NCBI GenBank assembly: GCA_964057225.1
Contig: OZ059896.1
Coordinates: 22,936,501 to 23,000,500 of the forward strand
Direction of reading: 5' to 3'
Source of the DNA: Auanema rhodensis
Taxonomy: Eukaryota > Nematoda > Chromadorea > Rhabditida > Rhabditidae
DNA: 64,000 nt
The notes beneath the pieces are model-generated. The model searched no databases. It was not told where the DNA came from and saw only the letters and a list, made by a program, of their open reading frames with translations. Both the position numbers and the translations under genes were made by a program. Shown here piece after piece: positions 26,442 through 40,920 of this stretch. Within the stretch, counting starts at the first letter, position 1, and each line of letters starts with the position of its first letter.

Positions 26442-29400
26442 AAATGTACACGTGATGTGCACTTGGTATGTAACTCGCTTCACGTGAAAGATAAAGAGAT
26501 GCGGTTTTCAAAATTAGATTCCCCATGTCCATATTAGTCTAAAAACAAATTTTTATTAATATTGGTTCATGGTAACCATGTCTTTGAAATTTACGTGAAA
26601 TTTAATTTATGCTAATTAAATGTACACGTGATGTGCACTTGGTATGTAACTCGCTTCACGTGAAAGATAAAGAGATGCGGTTTTCTAAATTAGATTCCCC
26701 ATGTCCATATTAGTCTAAAAACAAATTTTTATTAATATTGGTTCATGGTAACCATGTCTTTGAAATTTACGTGAACTTTAATTTATGCTAATTAAATGTA
26801 CACGTGATGTGCACTTGGTATGTAACTCGTTTCACGTGAAAGATAAAGAGATGCGGTTTTCAAAATTAGATTCCCCATGTCCATATTAGTCTAAAAACAA
26901 ATTTTTATTAATATTGGTTCATGGTAACCATGTCTTTGAAATTTACGTGAACTTTAATTTATGCTAATTAAATGTACACGTGATGTGCACTTGGTATGTA
27001 ACTCGCTTCACGTGAAAGATAAAGAGATGCGGTTTTCAAAATTAGATTCCCCATGTCCATATTAGTCTAAAAACAAATTTTTATTAATATTGGTTCATGG
27101 TAACCATGTCTTTGAAATTTACGTGAAATTTAATTTATGCTAATTAAATGTACACGTGATGTGCACTTGGTATGTAACTCGCTTCACGTGAAAGATAAAG
27201 AGATGCGGTTTTCTAAATTAGATTCCCCATGTCCATATTAGTCTAAAAACAAATTTTTATTAATATTGGTTCATGGTAACCATGTCTTTGAAATTTACGT
27301 GAACTTTAATTTATGCTAATTAAATGTACACGTGATGTGCACTTGGTATGTAACTCGCTTCACGTGAAAGATAAAGAGATGCGGTTTTCAAAATTAGATT
27401 CCCCATGTCCATATTAGTCTAAAAACAAATTTTTATTAATATTGGTTCATGGTAACCATGTCTTTGAAATTTACGTGAACTTTAATTTATGCTAATTGAA
27501 TGTACACGTGATGTGCACTTGGTATGTAACTCGCTTCACGTGAAAGATAAAGAGATGCGGTTTTCAAAATTAGATTCCCCATGTCCATATTAGTCTAAAA
27601 ACAAATTTTTATTGATATTGGTTCATGGTAACCATGACTTTGAAACTTACGTGAACTTTAATTTATGCTAATTAAATGTACACGTGATGTGCTCTTGGTA
27701 TGTAACTCGCTTCACGTGAAAGATAAAGAGATGCGGTTTTCAAAATTAGATTCCACATGTCCATATTAGTCTAAAAACAAATTTTTATTGATATTGGTTC
27801 ATGGTAACCATGACTTTGAAATTTACGTGAACTTTAATTTATGCTAATTAAATGTACACGTGATGTGCTCTTGGTATGTAACTCGCTTCACTTGAAAGAT
27901 AAAGAGATGCGGTTTTCAAAATTAGATTCCCCATGTCCATATTAGTCTAAAAACAAATTTTTATTGATATTGGTTCATGGTAACCATGACTTTGAAATTT
28001 ACGTGAACTTTAATTTATGCTAATTAAATGTACACGTGATGTGCTCTTGGTATGTAACTCGCTTCACGTGAAAGATAAAGAGATGCGGTTTTCAAAATTA
28101 GATTTACCATGTCCATATTAGTCTAAAAACAGATTTTTATTAATATTGGTTCATGGTAACCATGTCTTTGAAATTTACGTGAACTTTAATTTATGCTAAT
28201 TAAATGTACACGTGATGTGCACTTGGTATGTAACTCGCTTCACGTGAAAGATAAAGAGATGCGGTTTTCAAAATTAGATTCCCCATGCCCATATTAGTCT
28301 AAAAACAAATTTTTATTGATATTGCTTCATGGTAACCATGACTTTGAAATTTACGTGAACTTTAATTTATGCTAATTAAATGTACACGTGATGTGCACTT
28401 GGTATGTAACTCGCTTCACGTGAAAGATAAAGAGATGCGGTTTTCAAAATTAGATTCCCCATGTCCATATTAGTCTAAAAACAAATTTTTATTAATATTG
28501 GTTCATGGTAACCATGTCTTTGAAATTTACGTGAACTTTAATTTATGCTAATTAAATGTACACGTGATGTGCACTTGGTATGTAACTCGCTTCACGTGAA
28601 AGATAAAGAGATGCGGTTTTCAAAATTAGATTCCCCATGTCCATATTAGTCTAAAAACAAATTTTTATTAATATTGGTTCATGGTAACCATGTCTTTGAA
28701 ATTTACGTGAACTTTAATTTATGCTAATTAAATGTACACGTGATGTGCTCTTGGTATGTAACTCGCTTCACGTGAAAGATAAAGAGATGCGGTTTTCAAA
28801 ATTAGATTCCCCATGTCCATATTAGTCTAAAAACAAATTTTTATTAATATTGGTTCATGGTAACCATGTCTTTGAAATTTACGTGAACTTTAATTTATGC
28901 TAATTAAATGTACACGTGATGTGCACTTGGTATGTAACTCGCTTCACGTGAAAGATAAAGAGATGCGGTTCTCAAAATTAGATTCCCCATGTCCATATTA
29001 GTCTAAAAACAAATTTTTATTGATATTGGTTCATGGTAACCATGACTTTGAAATTTACGTGAACTTTAATTTATGCTAATTAAATGTACACGTGATGTGC
29101 TCTTGGTATGTAACTCGCTTCACGTGAAAGATAAAGAGATGCGGTTTTCAAAATTAGATTCCCCATGTCCATATTAGTATAAAAACAAATTTTTATTAAT
29201 ATTGGTTCATGGTAACCATGTCTTTGAAATTTACGTGTACTTTAATTTATGCTAATTAAATGTACACGTGATGTGCACTTGGTATGTAACTCGCTTCACG
29301 TGAAAGATAAAGAGATGCGGTTTTCAAAATTAGATTCCCCATGTCCATATTAGTCTAAAAACAAATTTTTATTGATATTGGTTCATGGTAACCATGACTT

Positions 29401-30409
29401 TGAAATTTACGTGAACTTTAATTTATGCTAATTAAATGTACACGTGATGTGCACTTGGTATGTAACTCGCTTCACGTGAAAGATAAAGAGATGCGGTTTT
29501 CAAAATTAGATTCCCCATGTCCATATTAGTCTAAAAACAAATTTTTATTGATATTGGTTCATGGTAACCATGACTTTGAAATTTACGTGAACTTTAATTT
29601 ATGCTAATTAAATGTACACGTGATGTGCACTTGGTATGTAACTCGCTTCACGTGAAAGATAAAGAGATGCGGTTTTCAAAATTAGATTCCCCATGTCCAT
29701 ATTAGTCTAAAAACAAATTTTTATTAATATTGGTTCATGGTAACCATGTCTTTGAAATTTACGTGAACTTTAATTTATGCTAATTAAATGTACACGTGAT
29801 GTGCACTTGGTATGTAACTCGCTTCACGTGAAAGATAAAAAGATGCGGTTTTCAAAATTAGATTCCCCATGTCCATATTAGTATAAAAACAAATTTTTAT
29901 TAATATTGGTTCATGGTAACCATGTCTTTGAAATTTACGTGAACTTTAATTTATGCTAATTAAATGTACACTTGATGTGCACTTGGTATGTAACTCGCTT
30001 CACGTGAAAGATAAAGAGATGCGGTTTTCAAAATTAGATTCCCCATGTCCATATTAGTCTAAAAACAAATTTTTATTGATATTGGTTCATGGTAACCATG
30101 ACTTTGAAATTTACGTGAACTTTAATTTATGCTAATTAAATGTACACGTGATGTGCACTTGGTATGTAACTCGCTTCACGTGAAAGATAAAGAGATGCGG
30201 TTTTCAAAATTAGATTCCCCATGTCCATATTAGTCTAAAAACAAATTTTTATTGATATTGGTTCATGGTAACCATGACTTTGAAATTTACGTGAACTTTA
30301 ATTTATGCTAATTAAATGTACACGTGATGTGCACTTGGTATGTAACTCGCTTCACGTGAAAGATAAAGAGATGCGGTTTTCAAAATTAGATTCCCCATGT
30401 CCATATTAG

Positions 30410-33400
30410 TCTAAACACAAATTTTTATTAATATTGGTTCATGGTAACCATGTCTTTGAAATTTACGTGAAATTTAATTTATGCTAATTAAATGTACACG
30501 TGATGTGCACTTGGTATGTAACTCGCTTCACGTGAAAGATAAAGAGATGCGGTTTTCAAAATTAGATTCCCCATGTCCATATTAGTCTAAAAACAAATTT
30601 TTATTAATATTGGTTCATGGTAACCATGTCTTTGAAATTTACGTGAACTTCAATTTATGCTAATTAAATGTACACGTGATGTGCACTTGGTATGTAACTC
30701 GCTTCACGTCAAAGATAAAGAGATGCGGTTTTCAAAATTAGATTCCTCATGTCCATATTAGTCTAAAAACAAATTTTTATTAATATTGGTTCATGGTAAC
30801 CATGTCTTTGAAATTTACGTGAACTTTAATTTATGCTAATTAAATGTACACGTGATGTGCACTTGGTATGTAACTCGCTTCACGTGAAAGATAAAGAGAT
30901 GCGGTTTTCAAAATTAGTTCCCCATGTCCATATTAGTCTAAAAACAAATTTTTATTGATATTGGTTCATGGTAACCATGACTTTGAAATTTACGTGAACT
31001 TTAATTTATGCTAATTAAATGTACACGTGATGTGCACTTGGTATGTAACTCGCTTCACGTGAAAGATAAAGAGATGCGGTTTTCAAAATTAGATTCCCCA
31101 TGTCCATATTAGTCTAAAAACAAATTTTTATTGATATTGGTTCATGGTAACCATGACTTTGAAATTTACGTGAACTTTAATTTATGCTAATTAAATGTAC
31201 ACGTGATGTGCACTTGGTATGTAACTCGCTTCACGTGAAAGATGAAGAGATGCGGTTTTCAAAATTAGATTCCCCATGTCCATATTAGTCTAAAAACAAA
31301 TTTTTATTGATATTGGTGCATGGTAACCATGACTTTGAAATTTACGTGAACTTTAATTTATGCTAATTAAATGTACACGTGATGTGCACTTGGTATGTAA
31401 CTCGCTTCACGTGAAAGATAAAGAGATGCGGTTTTCAAAATTAGATTCCCCATGTCCATATTAGTCTAAAAACAAATTTTTATTGATATTGGTGCATGGT
31501 AACCTTGACTTTGAAATTTACGTGAACTTTAATTTATGCTAATTAAATGTACACGTGATGTGCACTTGGTATGTAACTCGCTTCACGTGAAAGATAAAGA
31601 GATGCGGTTTTCAAAATTAGATTCCCCATGTCCATATTAGTCTAAAAACAAATTTTTATTGATATTGGTGCATGGTAACCATGACTTTGAAATTTACGTG
31701 AACTTTAATTTATGCTAATTAAATGTACACGTGATGTGCACTTGGTATGTAACTCGCTTCACGTGAAAGATGAAGAGATGCGGTTTTCAAAATTAGATTC
31801 CCCATGTCCATATTAGTCTAAAAACAAATTTTTATTAATATTGGTTCATGGTAACCATGTCTTTGAAATTTACGTGAACTTCAATTTATGCTAATTAAAT
31901 GTACACGTGATGTGCACTTGGTATGTAACTCGCTTCACGTCAAAGATAAAGAGATGCGGTTTTCAAAATTAGATTCCTCATGTCCATATTAGTCTAAAAA
32001 CAAATTTTTATTAATATTGGTTCATGGTAACCATGTCTTTGAAATTTACGTGAACTTTAATTTATGCTAATTAAATGTACACGTGATGTGCACTTGGTAT
32101 GTAACTCGCTTCACGTGAAAGATAAAGAGATGCGGTTTTCAAAATTAGATTCCACATGTCCATATTAGTCTAAAAACAAATTTTTATTAATATTGGTTCA
32201 TGGTAACCATGTCTTTGAAATTTACGTGAACTTTAATTTATGCTAATTAAATGTACACGTGATGTGCTCTTGGTATGTAACTCGCTTCACATGAAAGATA
32301 AAGAGATGCAGTTCTCAAAATTAGATTCCCCATGTCCATATTAGTCTAAAAACAAATTTTTATTAATATTGGTTCATGGTAACCATGTCTTTGAAATTTA
32401 CGTGAACTTTAATTTATGCTAATTAAATGTACACGTGATGTGCACTTGGTATGTAACTCGCTTCACGTGAAAGATAAAGAGATGCGGTTTTCAAAATTAG
32501 ATTCCCCATGTCCATATTAGTCTAAAAACAAATTTTTATTGATATTGGTTCATGGTAACCATGACTTTGAAATTTACGTGAACTTTAATTTATGCTAATT
32601 AAATGTACACGTGATGTGCACTTGGTATGTAACTCGCTTCACGTGAAAGATAAAGAGATGCGGTTTTCAAAATTAGATTCCCCATGTCCATATTAGTCTA
32701 AAAACAAATTTTTATTAATATTGGTTCATGGTAACCATGATTTTGAAATTTACGTGAACTTTAATTTATGCTAATTAAATGTACACGTGATGTGCACTTG
32801 GTATGTAACTCGCTTCACGTGAAAGATAAAGAAATGCGGTTTTCAAAATTAGATTCCCCATGTCCATTTTAGTCTAAAAACAAATTTTTATTGATATTGG
32901 TTCATGGTAACCATGACTTTGAAATTTACGTGAACTTTAATTTATGCAAATTAAATGTACACGTGATGTGCACTTGGTATGTAACTCGCTTCACGTGAAA
33001 GATAAAGAGATGCGGTTTTCAAAATTAGATTCCCCATGTCCATATTAGTCTAAAAACAAATTTTTATTAATATTGGTTCATGGTAACCATGTCTTTGAAA
33101 TTTACGCGAACTTTAATTTATGCTAATTAAATGTACACGTGATGTGCTCTTGGTATGTAACTCGCTTCACGTGAAAGATAAAGAGATGCGGTTTTCAAAA
33201 TTAGATTCTCCATGTCCATATTAGTCTAAAAACAAATTTTTATTGATATTGGTTCATGGTAACCATGACTTTGAAATTTACGTGAACTTTAATTTATGCT
33301 AATTAAATGTACACGTGATGTGCACTTGGTATGTAACTCGCTTCACGTGAAAGATAAAGAGTTGCGGTTTTTGAAATTAGATTCCCCATGTCCATATTAG

Positions 33401-36400
33401 TCTAAAAACAAATTTTTATTAATATTGGTTCATGGTAACCATGTCTTTGAAATTTACGTGAACTTTAATTTATGCTAATTAAATGTACACGTGATGTGCA
33501 CTTGGTATGTAACTCGCTTCACGTGAAAGATAAAGAGATGCGGTTTTCAAAATTAGATTCCCCATGTCCATATTAGTCTAAAAACAAATTTTTATTAATA
33601 TTGGTTCATGGTAACCATGTCTTTGAAATTTACGCGAACTTTAATTTATGCTAATTAAATGTACACGTGATGTGCTCTTGGTATGTAACTCGCTTCACGT
33701 GAAAGATAAAGAGATGCGGTTTTCAAAATTAGATTCCCCATGTCCATATTAGTCTAAAAACAAATTTTTATTGATATTGGTTCATGGTAACCATGACTTT
33801 GAAATTTACGTGAACTTTAATTTATGCTAATGAAATGTACACGTGATGTGCACTTGGTATGTAACTCGCTTCACGTGAAAGATAAAGAGATGCGGTTTTC
33901 GAAATTAGATTCCCCATGTCCATATTAGTCTAAAAACAAATTTTTATTAATATTGGTTCATGGTAACCATGTCTTTGAAATTTACGTGAACTTTAATTTA
34001 TGCTAATTAAATGTACACGTGATGTGCTCTTGGTATGTAACTCGCTTCACGTGAAAGATAAAGAGATGCGGTTTTCAAAATTAGATTCCCCATGTCCATA
34101 TTAGTATAAAAACAAATTTTTATTAATATTGGTTCATGGTAACCATGTCTTTGAAATTTACGTGAACTTTAATTTATGCTAATTAAATGTACACGTGATG
34201 TGCACTTGGTATGTAACTCGCTTCACGTGAAAGATAAAGAGATGCGGTTTTCAAAATTAGATTCCCCATGTCCATATTAGTCTAAAAACAAATTTTTATT
34301 AATATTGGTTCATGGTAACCATGTCTTTGAAATTTACGTGAACTTCAATTTATGCTAATTAAATGTACACGTGATGTGCACTTGGTATGTAACTCGCTTC
34401 ACGTGAAAGATAAAGAGATGCGGTTTTCAAAATTAGATTCCTCATGTCCATATTAGTCTAAAAACAAATTTTTATTAATATTGGTTCATGGTAACCATGT
34501 CTTTGAAATTTACGTGAACTTTAATTTATGCTAATTAAATGTACACGTGATGTGCACTTGGTATGTAACTCGCTTCACGTGAAAGATAAAGAGATGCGGT
34601 TTTCAAAATTAGATTCCCCATGTCCATATTAGTCTAAAAACAAATTTTTATTAATATTGGTTCATGGTAACCATGTCTTTGAAATTTACGTGAACTTTAA
34701 TTTATGCTAATTAAATGTACACGTGATGTGCTCTTGGTATGTAACTCGCTTCACATGAAAGATAAAGAGATGCAGTTCTCAAAATTAGATTCCCCATGTC
34801 CATATTAGTCTAAAAACAAATTTTTATTAATATTGGTTCATGGTAACCATGTCTTTGAAATTTACGTGAACTTTAATTTATGCTAATTAAATGTACACGT
34901 GATGTGCACTTGGTATGTAACTCGCTTCACGTGAAAGATAAAGAGATGCGGTTTTCAAAATTAGATTCCCCATGTCCATGTTAGTCTAAAAACAAATTTT
35001 TATTGATATTGGTTCATGGTAACCATGACTTTGAAATTTACGTGAACTTTAATTTATGCTAATTAAATGTACACGTGATGTGCACTTGGTATGTAACTCG
35101 CTTCACGTGAAAGATAAAGAGATGCGGTTTTCAAAATTAGATTCCCCATTTCCATATTAGTCTAAAAACAAATTTTTATTAATATTGGTTCATGGTAACC
35201 ATGTCTTTGAAATTTACGTGAACTTTAATTTATGCTAATTAAATGTACACGTGATGTGCACTTGGTATGTAACTCGCTTCACGTGAAAGATAAAGAGATG
35301 CGGTTTTCAAAATTAGATTCCCCATGTCCATATTAGTCTAAAAACAAATTTTTATTGATATTGGTTCATGGTAACCATGATTTTGAAATTTACGTGAACT
35401 TTAATTTATGCTAATTAAATGTACACGTGATGTGCACTTGGTATGTAACTCGCTTCACGTGAAAGATAAAGAAATGCGGTTTTCAAAATTAGATTTCCCA
35501 TGTCCATGTTAGTCTAAAAACAAATTTTTATTGATATTGGTTCATGGTAACCATGACTTTGAAATTTACGTGAACTTTAATTTATGCTAATTAAATGTAC
35601 ACGTGATGTGCACTTGGTATGTAACTCGCTTCACGTGAAAGATAAAGAGATGCGGTTTTCAAAATTAGATTCCCCATGTCCATATTAGTCTAAAAACAAA
35701 TTTTTATTAATATTGGTTCATGGTAACCATGTCTTTGAAATTTACGCGAACTTTAATTTATGCTAATTAAATGTACACGTGATGTGCTCTTGGTATGTAA
35801 CTCGCTTCACGTGAAAGATAAAGAGATGCGGTTTTCAAAATTAGATTCCCCATGTCCATATTAGTCTAAAAACAAATTTTTATTGATATTGGTTCATGGT
35901 AACCATGACTTTGAAATTTACGTGAACTTTAATTTATGCTAATTAAATGTACACGTGATGTGCACTTGGTATGTAACTCGCTTCACGTGAAAGATAAAGA
36001 GATGCGGTTTTCGAAATTAGATTCCCCATGTCCATATTAGTCTAAAAACAAATTTTTATTAATATTGGTTCATGGTAACCATGTCTTTGAAATTTACGTG
36101 AACTTTAATTTATGCTAATTAAATGTACACGTGATGTGCACTTGGTATGTAACTCGCTTCACGTGAAAGATAAAGAGATGCGGTTTTCAAAATTAGATTC
36201 CCCATGTCCATATTAGACTAAAAACAAATTTTTATTAATATTGGTTTATGGTAACCATGTCTTTGAAATTTACGCGAACTTTAATTTATGCTAATTAAAT
36301 GTACACGTGATGTGCTCTTGGTATGTAACTCGCTTCACGTGAAAGATAAAGAGATGCGGTTTTCAAAATTAGATTCCCCATGTCCATATTAGTCTAAAAA

Positions 36401-37440
36401 CAAATTTTTATTGATATTGGTTCATGGTAACCATGACTTTGAAATTTACGTGAACTTTAATTTATGCTAATTAAATGTACACGTGATGTGCACTTGGTAT
36501 GTAACTCGCTTCACGTGAAAGATAAAGAGATGCGGTTTTCGAAATTAGATTCCCCATGTCCATATTAGTCTAAAAACAGATTTTTATTAATATTGGTTCA
36601 TGGTAACCATGTCTTTGAAATTTACGTGAACTTTAATTTATGCTAATTAAATGTACACGTGATGTGCACTTGGTATGTAACTCGCTTCACGTGAAAGATA
36701 AAGAGATGCGGTTTTCAAAATTAGATTCCCCATGTCCATATTAGTCTAAAAACAAATTTTTATTAATATTGGTTCATGGTAACCATGTCTTTGAAATTTA
36801 CGCGAACTTTAATTTATGCTAATTAAATGTACACGTGATGTGCTCTTGGTATGTAACTCGCTTCACGTGAAAGATAAAGAGATGCGGTTTTCAAAATTAG
36901 ATTCCCCATGTCCATATTAGTCTAAAAACAAATTTTTATTGATATTGGTTCATGGTAACCATGACTTTGAAATTTACGTGAACTTTAATTTATGCTAATT
37001 AAATGTACACGTGATGTGCACTTGGTATGTAACTCGCTTCACGTGAAAGATAAAGAGATGCGGTTTTCGAAATTAGATTCCCCATGTCCATATTAGTCTA
37101 AAAACAGATTTTTATTAATATTGGTTCATGGTAACCATGTCTTTGAAATTTACGTGAACTTTAATTTATGCTAATTAAATGTACACGTGATGTGCACTTG
37201 GTATGTAACTCGCTTCACGTGAAAGATAAAGAGATGCGGTTTTCAAAATTAGATTTCCCATGTCCATATTAGTCTAAAAACAAATTTTTATTGATATTCG
37301 TTCATGGTAACCATGACTTTGAAATTTACGTGAACTTTAATTTATGCTAATTAAATGTACACGTGATGTGCACTTGGTATGTAACTCGCTTCACGTGAAA
37401 GATAAAGAGATGCGGTTTTCAAAATTAGATTCCCCATGTC
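30410..37440. repeat. Intra-array segmental duplication, copy 1 (about 7.0 kb)
   Basis: This block shares a long ordered series of rare variants with 40,441-47,295: CTAAACAC, CACGTCAAAG, a 1-base deletion (TTAGTTCCCC), GATGAAGAG, GGTGCATGG, CACATGAAAG, TTGCGGTTTTTG, TTTACGCGAA, TAATGAAATG, TTAGACTA, ACAGATTTTT and ATATTCG. The offset is 10,207 bp from the CACGTCAAAG marker on, becoming 10,559, 10,383 and 9,855 downstream. All of these are whole numbers of monomers minus the 1-base deletion. The right breakpoint lies just after 37,299, where the next marker (A at 37,450) is not shared. Confidence 0.9.
36540..37110. repeat. Three-monomer (528-bp) tandem duplication inside segmental copy 1
   Basis: The ACAGATTTTT variant occurs at 36,579 and again at 37,107, exactly 528 bp apart, with the same type order between. 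Segmental copy 2 has it once (46,962), so this triplication step came after the two blocks separated, or was lost from copy 2. Confidence 0.82.
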
Positions 37441-39179
37441 CATATTAGTATAAAAACAAATTTTTATTGATATTGGTTCATGGTAACCATGTCTTTGAAA
37501 TTTACGTGAACTTTAATTTATGCTAATTAAATGTACACGTGATGTGCTCTTGGTATGTAACTCGCTTCACGTGAAAGATAAAGAGATGCGGTTTTCAAAA
37601 TTAGATTCCCCATGTCCATATTAGTCTAAAAACAAATTTTTATTAATATTGGTTCATGGTAACCATGTCTTTGAAATTTACGTGAACTTTAATTTATGCT
37701 AATTAAATGTACACGTGATGTGCACTTGGTATGTAACTCGCTTCACGTGAAAGATAAAGAGATGCGGTTTTCAAAATTAGATTCCCCATGTCCATATTAG
37801 TCTAAAAACAAATTTTTATTGATATTGGTTCATGGTAACCATGACTTTGAAATTTACGTGAACTTTAATTTATGCTAATTAAATGTACACGTGATGTGCT
37901 CTTGGTATGTAACTCGCTTCACGTGAAAGATAAAGAGATGCGGTTTTCAAAATTAGATTCCCCATGTCCATATTAGTATAAAAACAAATTTTTATTAATA
38001 TTGGTTCATGGTAACCATGTCTTTGAAATTTACGTGTACTTTAATTTATGCTAATTAAATGTACACGTGATGTGCACTTGGTATGTAACTCGCTTCACGT
38101 GAAAGATAAAGAGATGCGGTTTTCAAAATTAGATTCCCCATGTCCATATTAGTCTAAAAACAAATTTTTATTGATATTGGTTCATGGTAACCATGACTTT
38201 GAAATTTACGTGAACTTTAATTTATGCTAATTAAATGTACACGTGATGTGCACTTGGTATGTAACTCGCTTCACGTGAAAGATAAAGAGATGCGGTTTTC
38301 AAAATTAGATTCCCCATGTCCATATTAGTCTAAAAACAAATTTTTATTGATATTGGTTCATGGTAACCATGACTTTGAAATTTACGTGAACTTTAATTTA
38401 TGCTAATTAAATGTACACGTGATGTGCACTTGGTATGTAACTCGCTTCACGTGAAAGATAAAGAGATGCGGTTTTCAAAATTAGATTCCCCATGTCCATA
38501 TTAGTCTAAAAACAAATTTTTATTAATATTGGTTCATGGTAACCATGTCTTTGAAATTTACGTGAACTTTAATTTATGCTAATTAAATGTACACGTGATG
38601 TGCACTTGGTATGTAACTCGCTTCACGTGAAAGATAAAAAGATGCGGTTTTCAAAATTAGATTCCCCATGTCCATATTAGTATAAAAACAAATTTTTATT
38701 AATATTGGTTCATGGTAACCATGTCTTTGAAATTTACGTGAACTTTAATTTATGCTAATTAAATGTACACTTGATGTGCACTTGGTATGTAACTCGCTTC
38801 ACGTGAAAGATAAAGAGATGCGGTTTTCAAAATTAGATTCCCCATGTCCATATTAGTCTAAAAACAAATTTTTATTGATATTGGTTCATGGTAACCATGA
38901 CTTTGAAATTTACGTGAACTTTAATTTATGCTAATTAAATGTACACGTGATGTGCACTTGGTATGTAACTCGCTTCACGTGAAAGATAAAGAGATGCGGT
39001 TTTCAAAATTAGATTCCCCATGTCCATATTAGTCTAAAAACAAATTTTTATTGATATTGGTTTATGGTAACCATGACTTTGAAATTTACGTGAACTTTAA
39101 TTTATGCTAATTAAATGTACACGTGATGTGCACTTGGTATGTAACTCGCTTCACGTGAAAGATAAAGAGATGCGGTTTT

Positions 39180-40920
39180 CAAAATTAGATTCCCCATGTC
39201 CATATTAGTCTAAACACAAATTTTTATTAATATTGGTTCATGGTAACCATGTCTTTGAAATTTACGTGAACTTTAATTTATGCTAATTAAATGTACACGT
39301 GATGTGCACTTGGTATGTAACTCGCTTCACGTGAAAGATAAAGAGATGCGGTTTTCAAAATTAGATTCCCCATGTCCATATTAGTCTAAAAACAAATTTT
39401 TATTAATATTGGTTCATGGTAACCATGTCTTTGAAATTTACGTGAAATTTAATTTATGCTAATTAAATGTACACGTGATGTGCACTTGGTATGTAACTCG
39501 CTTCACGTGAAAGATAAAGAGATGCGGTTTTCAAAATTAGATTCCCCATGTCCATATTAGTCTAAAAACAAATTTTTATTAATATTGGTTCATGGTAACC
39601 ATGTCTTTGAAATTTACGTGAACTTCAATTTATGCTAATTAAATGTACACGTGATGTGCACTTGGTATGTAACTCGCTTCACGTCAAAGATAAAGAGATG
39701 CGGTTTTCAAAATTAGATTCCCCATGTCCATATTAGTCTAAAAACAAATTTTTATTGATATTGGTTCATGGTAACCATGACTTTGAAATTTACGTGAACT
39801 TTAATTTATGCTAATTAAATGTACACGTGATGTGCACTTGGTATGTAACTCGCTTCACGTGAAAGATAAAGAGATGCGGTTTTCAAAATTAGATTCCCCA
39901 TGTCCATATTAGTCTAAAAACAAATTTTTATTAATATTGGTTCATGGTAACCATGTCTTTGAAATTTACGTGAACTTTAATTTATGCTAATTAAATGTAC
40001 ACGTGATGTGCACTTGGTATGTAACTCGCTTCACGTGAAAGATAAAGAGATGCGGTTTTCAAAATTAGATTCCCCATGTCCATATTAGTCTAAAAACAAA
40101 TTTTTATTGATATTGGTTCATGGTAACCATGACTTTGAAATTTACGTGAACTTTAATTTATGCTAATTAAATGTACACGTGATGTGCACTTGGTATGTAA
40201 CTCGCTTCACGTGAAAGATAAAGAGATGCGGTTTTCAAAATTAGATTCCCCATGTCCATATTAGTCTAAAAACAAATTTTTATTGATATTGGTTCATGGT
40301 AACCATGACTTTGAAATTTACGTGAACTTTAATTTAAGCTAATTAAATGTACACGTGATGTGCACTTGGTATGTAACTCGCTTCACGTGAAAGATAAAGA
40401 GATGCGGTTTTCAAAATTAGATTCCCCATGTCCATATTAGTCTAAACACAAATTTTTATTAATATTGGTTCATGGTAACCATGTCTTTGAAATTTACGTG
40501 AACTTTAATTTATGCTAATTAAATGTACACGTGATGTGCACTTGGTATGTAACTCGCTTCACGTGAAAGATAAAGAGATGCGGTTTTCAAAATTAGATTC
40601 CCCATGTCCATATTAGTCTAAAAACAAATTTTTATTAATATTGGTTCATGGTAACCATGTCTTTGAAATTTACGTGAAATTTAATTTATGCTAATTAAAT
40701 GTACACGTGATGTGCACTTGGTATGTAACTCGCTTCACGTGAAAGATAAAGAGATGCGGTTTTCAAAATTAGATTCCCCATGTCCATATTAGTCTAAAAA
40801 CAAATTTTTATTAATATTGGTTCATGGTAACCATGTCTTTGAAATTTACGTGAACTTCAATTTATGCTAATTAAATGTACACGTGATGTGCACTTGGTAT
40901 GTAACTCGCTTCACGTCAAA
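39180..40920. repeat. Seven-monomer (1,232-bp) tandem duplication
   Basis: CTAAACAC at 39,215 and 40,447, the A15 monomers starting at 39,434 and 40,666, ACTTCAATT at 39,626 and 40,858, and CACGTCAAAG at 39,685 and 40,917 are all separated by exactly 1,232 bp. The second unit runs straight into segmental copy 2, so this duplication lies at that block's left boundary. Confidence 0.88.
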
